Part shown: piece after piece, positions 1 to 5,844 of the stretch
Position numbering within the stretch: position 1 is the stretch's first letter
Layout: each line of letters opens with the position of its first letter
DNA from: JALORV01 sp035255845
Lineage (GTDB): Bacteria > Pseudomonadota > Gammaproteobacteria > Burkholderiales > Burkholderiaceae_F
NCBI GenBank assembly: GCA_035255845.1
Contig: DATEZE010000102.1
Location: forward strand, 1 to 13,898
Reading direction: 5' to 3'
Length of the DNA stretch: 13,898 bases
Program-made: the position numbers and the translations under genes
Notes under the pieces: model-generated
Databases searched by the model: none
What the model was told of the DNA's origin: nothing
The model's input: the letters and a program-made list of their open reading frames with translations, nothing else

Positions 1-18
1 GCGACATCATGCCGCGGA

Positions 19-870
19 CTAGCCTCCTCGAATGCGGCCAGCGATGCCGTCGAGCTGATCGAGGTCGGCGAACTCGATGATGAGACGGCCTCCTCCCTTC
101 GCCTTCATCGCGAGGCGGACGGTGGAGCCAAGCGCATCCGACAGTTCTTCTTCAAGGCGGACGATGTCGCGGTTGCGCGCCCCAGCAGTCGCCTTGCGGC
201 GGGCAGGCGGCTGCCCCCGATGTGCAACGAGCGTCTCAGCTTCGCGCACCGACAGTCCGCGCGCCACGATCCTGTGTGCCAGTTGCACCTGAGTCGCCGC
301 GTCGGTGGCGAGCAGCGCTCGCGCGTGACCCATGTCGATCTGTCCGCCGAGCAGCAGCTCCTGCACCGGCGGAGAAAGGTTCAACAGTCGCAGCAGATTG
401 GTCGTCGCGCTGCGCGAGCGGCCGATCGCCTGCGCCGCCTGATCGTGCGTGAAGTCAAACTCGCGCACCAGGCGATTGACGCCCTGCGCCTCCTCGAGCG
501 GATTCAGGTCCTCGCGCTGGATGTTCTCGATCAGCGCCATCGCCAGCGCGGCAGTGTCGGCGACCGGCTTGACCAGCACCGGAACCTGGTCGAGTCCAGC
601 GAGCTGCGCAGCACGGAAGCGTCTTTCGCCCGCGATGATCTCGTACTGACCGTCATCGACCGGCCGCACGAGGATCGGCTGCATGATGCCCTGCGCCTTG
701 ATTGAATCGGCGAGTTCGGACAGCGCCTGCGGGTCCATTCTTGTCCGCGGCTGATATTTCCCGGGCCGCAGCTGCGTCACCGCGAGGGTCGTCGGCGCTG
801 ACGCCGGCGGCGACTCCCCGCCAAGCAGAGCGTCGAGCCCTCGGCCTAGCCCCTTAGGTCGCTTGATCAT
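19..870 (-). CDS. parB: ParB chromosome-partitioning protein (CTP-dependent parS-binding clamp)
   Basis: ParB binds parS sites, uses CTP to close as a sliding clamp around nearby DNA, and stimulates ParA to segregate the origin region. The 283-residue product has all expected parts. The N-terminal ParA-contacting motif LGRGLDALLG is at residues 8-17. The ParB/Srx CTP-binding fold carries GERRFRAA (81-88) and ENIQREDLNP (115-124). A helix-turn-helix, THDQAAQAIGRSRSATTNLL, is at 141-160, and a C-terminal dimerisation segment ends in RIRGG. I chose the ATG at 870 because the protein there begins MIKRPKGLGRGLD, as family members do, and an AAGGGA ribosome site sits about 8 bases upstream; the open frame extends further but without ParB-like sequence. 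It follows the GNAT gene by 11 bases, so it is probably the last gene of the mnmG-to-parB unit. Two parS sites in this window fit its role. Identification is very secure. Confidence 0.97.
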   Translation of the reverse strand: MIKRPKGLGRGLDALLGGESPPASAPTTLAVTQLRPGKYQPRTRMDPQALSELADSIKAQGIMQPILVRPVDDGQYEIIAGERRFRAAQLAGLDQVPVLVKPVADTAALAMALIENIQREDLNPLEEAQGVNRLVREFDFTHDQAAQAIGRSRSATTNLLRLLNLSPPVQELLLGGQIDMGHARALLATDAATQVQLAHRIVARGLSVREAETLVAHRGQPPARRKATAGARNRDIVRLEEELSDALGSTVRLAMKAKGGGRLIIEFADLDQLDGIAGRIRGG

Positions 871-881
871 TGCGCCATCCC

Positions 882-1670
882 TTAATCGCGCGGCCTGGCG
901 CGGTACCAGTACGCATAGCGGTCGCGGAAACCGAACTTTGTATAGACGTGACGCGCAGCCACGTTCGCCGCATCCACCTGCAGATATCCATGCCGTGCGC
1001 CGGCGCCCGCGGCCCTGCGCAGCAACTCGCCGACGATGGCGCTCCCATGGCCTCGGCCGCGCAGGCGCTCGGCGGTCACCATATTGAAGATCCCGCCACA
1101 CTCTCCGTCGAGCACAACACAGCCGCAGGCGACGGGCTGCTCGCCGTCGTCCAGCACTAGAAAGTGCGACGGCAGCGCTATGCCGACGATCCGCTGTCTT
1201 TCGGCCGCGATCGTCGCGGCGTCCGAACCTCGCAGCGCGCCCACGATGCCGGCGAACTCTGAGGCGCCGACATCGCGCAACGGCCGCGTCGGGCGCGCTG
1301 TCGAGACCGGCTGCAGTTCGGCTGCCATCACACGCGATTCATCAAACGCGGCATATCCGGCGTCCTGTAGGTCGCGGTCCAGTGACGGCGGCTCGCTGAA
1401 TGGCGTGATCCGGTACAGGCTCGGCAGCCGATGCGCCTGGTAGAAAGCGTCGACGTGCGCGATCTTTTCGTCGAGAGGTAACTGGCCGGCTCCGACCGCA
1501 TTCACCGACTTCGCGCGCTTGGCCTTTCCCGGTGAATAACGAAGCAGCCACCCGTCGTAGATGGACTGCTGCGGCGGTTGCGAGCACGTCAGGCCAGCGT
1601 CCTCGAAGCGCGCCGCCAGAGCGTCGTGTCTGCTTTGGAACTCCGCGGGCACGCCGGACGGATCGAACAT
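882..1670 (-). CDS. GNAT-family N-acetyltransferase between parA and parB
   Basis: The predicted enzyme transfers an acetyl group from acetyl-CoA to an amine; its substrate is unknown. The 262-residue protein has a C-terminal GNAT core. The acetyl-CoA pyrophosphate-binding motif lies in RLRGRGHGSA (202-211) and the typical terminal segment AARHVYTKFGFRDR is at 238-251. The N-terminal half carries DGWLLRYSPGKAKRAKSVN (39-57), a pattern I associate with a GNAT subgroup that has an extended N-terminal half. The ATG at 1670 overlaps the parA stop by one base (TGATG); a GTG one codon earlier is possible. Translation is therefore likely coupled to parA, and parB follows 11 bases later. Its placement inside the parAB pair suggests co-expression with the segregation machinery but does not prove a role there. 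The family call is firm; the function is open. Confidence 0.9.
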   Translation of the reverse strand: MFDPSGVPAEFQSRHDALAARFEDAGLTCSQPPQQSIYDGWLLRYSPGKAKRAKSVNAVGAGQLPLDEKIAHVDAFYQAHRLPSLYRITPFSEPPSLDRDLQDAGYAAFDESRVMAAELQPVSTARPTRPLRDVGASEFAGIVGALRGSDAATIAAERQRIVGIALPSHFLVLDDGEQPVACGCVVLDGECGGIFNMVTAERLRGRGHGSAIVGELLRRAAGAGARHGYLQVDAANVAARHVYTKFGFRDRYAYWYRARPRD

Positions 1671-2443
1671 CACAGCGCCCGGATGCGGTCGATCATTTCC
1701 GCGCCGAAGGCCACGTAGGCCTGCGCCCCTTTGGAAGTGCGGTCGTAGGCTACGCCCGGCATGCCGTAGCTCGGAGCCTCGGCCAGGCGGACGTTGCGCG
1801 GAATGATGGTGGAAAAGACCTTGTCGCCGAACTTTGCGACAAGCTGTTCGGACACCTGTTGTTGCAGCGTCATACGCGGGTCGAACATCACTCGCAGCAG
1901 CCCGATGATCGTAAGGTCGGGATTGAGATGCGCGGCGACGCGCTTGATCGTGTTAACGAGATCTGCCAGGCCTTCGAGCGCGAAATATTCGCACTGCATC
2001 GGGATGATCACGCCGTGCGCGGCGCACAGACCGTTGAGCGTCAGCAGCGACAGCGACGGTGGACAGTCGATCAAGATGAAGTCGTATTCGGACTCGATCA
2101 GCGCCAGCGCCTGCTTCAGGCGCGTCTCGCGACCCTCGAGTTCGACCAATTCGACTTCGGCGCCCGCGAGTTCGCGGTTCGCGCCAAGCACGTCGTAGCC
2201 GGCCTGCTCTGCTCGCAATCGCGCGTCCGTCAGGTCTGCCAGTCCGACCAGCACCTGATACACCGACGCCGCCAGGGTGCGCTTGTCAATGCCGCTGCCC
2301 ATCGTCGCGTTGCCCTGTGGGTCAAGATCCACCAGCAGCACGCGCGGGCCGTGAGCCGCGATCCCGGCGGCGAGGTTCACCGCCGTCGTCGTTTTGCCAA
2401 CGCCACCTTTTTGATTCGCGATGCAGAAAATGCGGGCCGTCAC
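1670..2443 (-). CDS. parA: ParA chromosome-partitioning ATPase
   Basis: ParA is a deviant-Walker ATPase that binds nucleoid DNA as an ATP dimer and is released by ParB, which moves ParB-parS complexes apart. The 257-residue length is normal for the short chromosomal type that lacks an N-terminal DNA-binding domain. The deviant Walker A motif KGGVGKT is at 12-18, the VDLDPQGNAT segment at 38-47, the Walker B region FILIDCPPS at 122-130, and the family segment GLLRVMFDPRMTL at 181-193. The start is a GTG, supported by GGAG five bases upstream and by the typical N-terminus ARIFCIANQKGG. The stop overlaps the GNAT start. Its own start overlaps the stop of a 32-codon ORF that bridges from the LysE-type gene, which suggests translational coupling. 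Identification is very secure. Confidence 0.97.
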   Translation of the reverse strand: MTARIFCIANQKGGVGKTTTAVNLAAGIAAHGPRVLLVDLDPQGNATMGSGIDKRTLAASVYQVLVGLADLTDARLRAEQAGYDVLGANRELAGAEVELVELEGRETRLKQALALIESEYDFILIDCPPSLSLLTLNGLCAAHGVIIPMQCEYFALEGLADLVNTIKRVAAHLNPDLTIIGLLRVMFDPRMTLQQQVSEQLVAKFGDKVFSTIIPRNVRLAEAPSYGMPGVAYDRTSKGAQAYVAFGAEMIDRIRAL

Positions 2444-2538
2444 GAGAACTCCGGCCTCGCCGCGGCCCGCTTCGCGAACGTGCTCGTTACCACCAAGCCT
2501 CGAGGCCGCATCGGCCGCGCCAGCATCAAGACCTTCAT
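2440..2538 (-). CDS. Possible 32-residue coupling ORF between the LysE gene and parA
   Basis: This short ORF starts at an ATG whose last two bases lie in the stop of the LysE-type gene (ATGA) and ends in a TGA that overlaps the GTG start of parA (GTGA). It thus fills the 91-base gap exactly, with a 4-base overlap at each end. The peptide begins MKVLMLARPMRPRG and ends ARPEFS; it is basic, with seven Arg or Lys residues and one Glu. No good ribosome site precedes it, but reinitiation after lysE would not need one. It may be a coupling leader, a real small protein, or chance. No homologue is recognised. Confidence 0.35.
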   Translation of the reverse strand: MKVLMLARPMRPRGLVVTSTFAKRAAARPEFS

Positions 2539-3143
2539 TGCGCCAGCTTGATGCCGAATCCGACCAGAGCGATACCGGCCAGCCTCTCGAGCGTGCGTGC
2601 CAGCGCGCGATTGGCTCGCATGCGTTCGGTCAAGAATCCGGCCAGCGCGACGAGCGTCAGGCAATAGGCGAGCGTTAGCGCCGCGATCGTCACCGCCATC
2701 GCGGCAAAAGTCGCGAACCCCTGCTGCGTCCGCGGATCGATGAAGAGCGGAAAAAACGCCATGTAGAACACGATGGCCTTCGGGTTGAGCAGCGTGATCA
2801 GCAGGTCTCGCCGGAAGTCTTGCCCGGCACTGAGCGAAGGCTTGCGCGCAGCAGCTTGCGTGAAGACGAGGCGCAAGCCGAAATAGGCGAGATAGGCCGC
2901 ACCGGCGTACTGCACGCCGCGGAAAACCAGCGGGCTTGTCTGTAACAGTGCGGCGATACCGGCAACCGCGAGCCACAGCAACAGCTGGTCTCCTACGATG
3001 AGTCCCAGCGTCGCTGCGGCGCCAGCCCGGAACCCGCCCTTGCCCGTCGAGTTCAGCAGCGTGAGCGTTCCAGGTCCCGGCAACATCAGAAAGATCAGCA
3101 CCGCGACAACGAATGCCGCGAAATCATGGATCCCGAGAATCAC
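2535..3143 (-). CDS. LysE/RhtB-family amino acid or metabolite exporter
   Basis: Members of this family are inner-membrane exporters of amino acids (lysine, threonine, homoserine, leucine) or related metabolites, driven by the proton gradient. The 202-residue protein shows the hallmarks: a first membrane helix (about 9-22) running into LPGPGTLTLLNS (21-32), a G-rich second segment (38-66), and LLNPKAIVFYMAFFPLFI (118-135). About six hydrophobic segments are visible. The start is a GTG overlapping the rsmG stop by 4 bases (GTGA), with GGAG about six bases upstream in the rsmG end. LysE-type genes at this place are, to my knowledge, found in other Burkholderiales. The substrate cannot be deduced, and a link to rsmG or parA is positional only. 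Confidence 0.92.
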   Translation of the reverse strand: MILGIHDFAAFVVAVLIFLMLPGPGTLTLLNSTGKGGFRAGAAATLGLIVGDQLLLWLAVAGIAALLQTSPLVFRGVQYAGAAYLAYFGLRLVFTQAAARKPSLSAGQDFRRDLLITLLNPKAIVFYMAFFPLFIDPRTQQGFATFAAMAVTIAALTLAYCLTLVALAGFLTERMRANRALARTLERLAGIALVGFGIKLAQ

Positions 3144-3835
3144 GACGACTCCAGTAGTAACAGATGACGCTCGGCGTCCAGGCGAGGGACGCGCAGTTTA
3201 ACGGTGCGTGTGACACGAACGTCGGGCGACACCCGCTCGAGCTCCTGGATTTCTTCGCTCGGCATGCTGCCCTTCATCGCGCACCAATGTCCCGACGTTG
3301 CGAGCAGGTGCCGCGTTGCGCGCACGAAATCGGCGAGTGACGAAAATGCTCGAGACACGATCACGTCGAACACCGCGCCGCGATAGTCCTCGACGCGACT
3401 GTGCACTGGCTCGATGTTCTGCAGGCGCAGTTCGGACTTGACCTGCTGCACGAAAGCAGATTTTTTTTGCACACGATCGAGAAGCGTGACGTGAAGCTTC
3501 GGCGCGGCGATCGCGAGCGGCACGCCGGGCAGGCCCCCGCCGGTTCCGACATCCAGCACGCGCGCCGGCGCGCCGCGCGCGAGATCCAGCAGCGTCGGAA
3601 CGATCGCCAGTGAGTCGAGCAGATGGTGACTGATTACCTGGGACGGATGTTCGATTGCCGTGAGGTTGTATACGCGGTTCCAGCGCCGCAGCAGATCGGC
3701 AAATTGCAGAAGCTGCTCGCATTGCCGCGGATCCAGCTCGATTCCGATCGAGCCTGCGAGCTCGGCCAGTTCAGGACGTTCGGACGGGGGCAACGACAGC
3801 AGACTGGCGTCAGGCAGCGATGCGCCCACGCTCAC
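3140..3835 (-). CDS. rsmG: 16S rRNA (guanine-N7)-methyltransferase RsmG (GidB)
   Basis: RsmG methylates N7 of G527 in 16S rRNA using S-adenosylmethionine; its loss gives low-level streptomycin resistance in several bacteria. The SAM-binding glycine loop VLDVGTGGGLPGVPLA is at 93-108. It is preceded by the family segment RRWNRVYNLTAI (50-61) and HHLLDSLA (70-77), and followed by LLDRVQKKSAF (118-128) and VIVSRAFSSLADF (158-170). The 231-residue length is slightly above the usual 205-220 because of an N-terminal extension. The GTG at 3835 overlaps mnmG by 26 bases and lacks a clear ribosome site, so a GTG two codons in, or a later TTG, is possible. The coding strand has a run of eight A at K124-K125 (complement of 3461-3468), a potential slippage point. 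Identification is secure; the exact start is not. Confidence 0.95.
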   Translation of the reverse strand: MSVGASLPDASLLSLPPSERPELAELAGSIGIELDPRQCEQLLQFADLLRRWNRVYNLTAIEHPSQVISHHLLDSLAIVPTLLDLARGAPARVLDVGTGGGLPGVPLAIAAPKLHVTLLDRVQKKSAFVQQVKSELRLQNIEPVHSRVEDYRGAVFDVIVSRAFSSLADFVRATRHLLATSGHWCAMKGSMPSEEIQELERVSPDVRVTRTVKLRVPRLDAERHLLLLESS

Positions 3836-5723
3836 CGGAGGCGCGGCTGAGCCGCTTCAGGTGGACCAACAGCAACGATATCGCCGCCGGTGTGATGCCT
3901 GATATGCGGGCCGCCTGACCCACAGTGTCAGGACGTTGACGATCCAACTTTTGCCTCACTTCGATCGAGAGTCCGCGGACTGCCCCATAGTCGAGGTCGG
4001 CCGGGATGCGTGTCGATTCGTGCGACTCCTGACGCGCGACTTCGTCGCGCTGACGCTCGATGTAGCCTGCATACTTGATCCGGATTTCGACCTGCTCGGC
4101 GACTTGCGGATCAAGCACCGCCGCGCGGGCTTCGGGACGGGTACCTAGATTTTGAAGATCGTGTAGGTGGACCTCGGGGCGCTTCAGCAGGTCTGCCAGC
4201 GCATAGTTTCGCTCCAACGCCTTTCCGAAGAGCCTTACTGCATCGTCTTCGGGAATAGAGTGAGCACTAACAATTGTACTCCGCAGATGCGCCAGCTCAG
4301 CCTCCACTGCATCGCGCTTCCGATTAAATGCATCCCACCGGACGTCATCGACGCAGCCCAACCGCTTACCGATCTCGGTGAGGCGGAAGTCGGCGTTGTC
4401 CTCACGCAGGCTGAGGCGATACTCTGCGCGGCTGGTAAACATGCGGTACGGCTCCGACACTCCGCGGGTGACCAAGTCGTCGATCAATACCCCGAGATAG
4501 GCCTCATCACGTCTCGGCACCCACGGGCCTTCTCCGCGCACAGCCAGCGCCGCGTTGATGCCTGCAAGCAGCCCCTGGGCCGCGGCTTCTTCATACCCGG
4601 TCGTCCCGTTGATCTGACCCGCGAAAAACAGCCCTGCGATGGACTTGGTTTCGAGCGATCCTTTCAGGGCGCGAGGGTCGAAGTAGTCGTATTCGATCGC
4701 GTAACCGGGTCGCAGAAGATGCGCCGATTCGAGGCCGCGCATCGAGCGGACGATTTCGACCTGCACGTCGAACGGCAAACTGGTCGAGATGCCGTTCGGA
4801 TAGATCTCGTGCGTTTCAAGTCCTTCAGGTTCGAGGAAGACCTGATGCGAAGCCTTGTCGGCAAAGCGATGGATCTTGTCCTCGATCGACGGGCAATAGC
4901 GCGGACCGATGCCCTGAATCACACCCGAATACATCGGGCTGCGATCGAGATTGGATCGGATCACATCATGAGTGCGGGCGTTCGTATGCGTGATCCAGCA
5001 CATCACCTGGCGCGGGTGCTGCGATGCTGCGCCGAGGAACGAAAAGACCGGAGGCGGATCGTCACCTGGCTGCGCTTCAAGCGTTGAAAAGTCGATCGTG
5101 CGCCCGTCGATACGCGGCGGCGTTCCGGTTTTTAGGCGGCCTTGCGGCAAACTCAGCTCCTTCAGCCGAGCCGAGAGTGATAGGGACGGCGGGTCGCCGG
5201 CGCGGCCAGCGGAGAAATTCTGCAGTCCGATGTGAATGCGTCCGTCTAGGAACGTCCCCGCAGTCAGGACTACCGTACGGCCCCGAAATCGAATGCCGGA
5301 CTGTGTTACCGCTCCCGTCACTCGATCTCCGTCCAACAGCAAATCATCGACGGCCTGCTGGAATAGCCACAGATTCGGCTGGTTTTCGAGACGCCTCCGG
5401 ATTGCCCGCCGATAAAGCACGCGGTCGGCTTGAGCACGTGTCGCGCGCACGGCCGGACCCTTGGAGCGATTGAGGATTCGGAACTGGATGCCAGCTTCGT
5501 CGGTTGCGCTGGCCATCGCGCCACCGAGAGCATCGATTTCCTTGACCAGGTGGCCTTTACCGATTCCGCCGATCGAGGGGTTGCACGACATCTGCCCCAA
5601 GGTTTCGATGTTATGCGTGAGCAGAACGGTGCGGGCGCCCATCCGGGCGGCGGCAAGCGCCGCTTCGGTACCGGCGTGGCCGCCGCCGATCACGATGACA
5701 TCGAATCGTTCCGGAAAATCCAT
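3810..5723 (-). CDS. mnmG: tRNA uridine-5-carboxymethylaminomethyl modification enzyme MnmG (GidA)
   Basis: MnmG, an FAD enzyme working with MnmE, builds the cmnm5/nm5 group on wobble uridine 34 of several tRNAs. The 637-residue length is standard. The Rossmann FAD motif VIVIGGGHAGTEAALAA is at 9-25, and the signature GQMSCNPSIGGIGKGHLVKE at 43-62. The second family signature region GIGPRYCPSIEDKIHRF (271-287) includes the conserved Cys277. TGTPPRIDGRT lies at 199-209. The C-terminal helical domain that contacts MnmE and tRNA includes GLSIEVRQKL and ARISGITPAAISLLL. The start is ATG at 5723, giving the typical DVIVIGGGHAG N-terminus, though no strong ribosome site is visible. mnmG probably heads the unit running through parB. 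MnmE is not in the window. Identification is essentially certain. Confidence 0.99.
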   Translation of the reverse strand: MDFPERFDVIVIGGGHAGTEAALAAARMGARTVLLTHNIETLGQMSCNPSIGGIGKGHLVKEIDALGGAMASATDEAGIQFRILNRSKGPAVRATRAQADRVLYRRAIRRRLENQPNLWLFQQAVDDLLLDGDRVTGAVTQSGIRFRGRTVVLTAGTFLDGRIHIGLQNFSAGRAGDPPSLSLSARLKELSLPQGRLKTGTPPRIDGRTIDFSTLEAQPGDDPPPVFSFLGAASQHPRQVMCWITHTNARTHDVIRSNLDRSPMYSGVIQGIGPRYCPSIEDKIHRFADKASHQVFLEPEGLETHEIYPNGISTSLPFDVQVEIVRSMRGLESAHLLRPGYAIEYDYFDPRALKGSLETKSIAGLFFAGQINGTTGYEEAAAQGLLAGINAALAVRGEGPWVPRRDEAYLGVLIDDLVTRGVSEPYRMFTSRAEYRLSLREDNADFRLTEIGKRLGCVDDVRWDAFNRKRDAVEAELAHLRSTIVSAHSIPEDDAVRLFGKALERNYALADLLKRPEVHLHDLQNLGTRPEARAAVLDPQVAEQVEIRIKYAGYIERQRDEVARQESHESTRIPADLDYGAVRGLSIEVRQKLDRQRPDTVGQAARISGITPAAISLLLVHLKRLSRASGERGRIAA

Positions 5724-5749
5724 TGCAGCGCCGCAAGATGAAGCGCAGC

Positions 5750-5755
5750 AGTATA
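5750..5755 (-). promoter_or_regulatory. Possible -10 element for the mnmG-rsmG-parAB unit
   Basis: On the minus strand a TATACT hexamer (5 of 6 to TATAAT) lies about 27 bases before the mnmG ATG. The -35 region 17 bases upstream (TCGCTT) is poor. Promoter activity is inferred from the -10 match and from its place in the only sizeable gap before mnmG. Both parS sites lie 42-87 bases upstream of it, so ParB loading could affect transcription. Confidence 0.35.
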
Positions 5756-5796
5756 GAGCGCCGGTTAATGCGAAGCGACGTTCGTAGCTTCAGGGG

Positions 5797-5812
5797 TGTT
5801 TCACGTGGAACC
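5797..5812. other. parS-like centromere site 2 (14 of 16)
   Basis: The sequence TGTTTCACGTGGAACC matches the consensus parS palindrome TGTTTCACGTGAAACA at 14 of 16 positions, with changes at positions 12 and 16. Its centre is 25 bp from that of the stronger site at 5822-5837. The core TTTCACGTG half-site is intact, so it is probably still bound by ParB, perhaps less tightly. Confidence 0.75.
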
Positions 5813-5821
5813 CGAAACAGC

Positions 5822-5837
5822 GGTTTCACGTGAAACA
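5822..5837. other. parS centromere site 1 (15 of 16)
   Basis: GGTTTCACGTGAAACA differs from the consensus TGTTTCACGTGAAACA only at the first base. It lies 7 bases beyond the stop of the AsmA-like gene and upstream of mnmG, about 3.4 kb from parA and 5 kb from parB. Such sites near mnmG/rsmG/parAB are the usual loading points of chromosomal ParB and mark an origin-proximal location. Confidence 0.92.
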
Positions 5838-5844
5838 AACGACA

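Noticed and set aside
1..18. Terminator after parB
   Set aside because: The bases beyond the stop show no hairpin or T-run, and the window ends there.
1532..2551. A 339-codon plus-strand frame across parA and the GNAT start
   Set aside because: Its sequence is Arg/Ala/Gln-rich shadow coding opposite well-identified genes, with no recognisable domain.
2440..2976. The full 178-codon frame overlapping the LysE-type gene
   Set aside because: Most of it is an Arg-rich shadow of lysE; only the last 32 codons have start and stop overlaps worth keeping.
5611..5838. Minus-strand frame beginning with FHVKP near mnmG
   Set aside because: This peptide is just the translation of the parS palindromes, and the frame runs inside mnmG out of phase.
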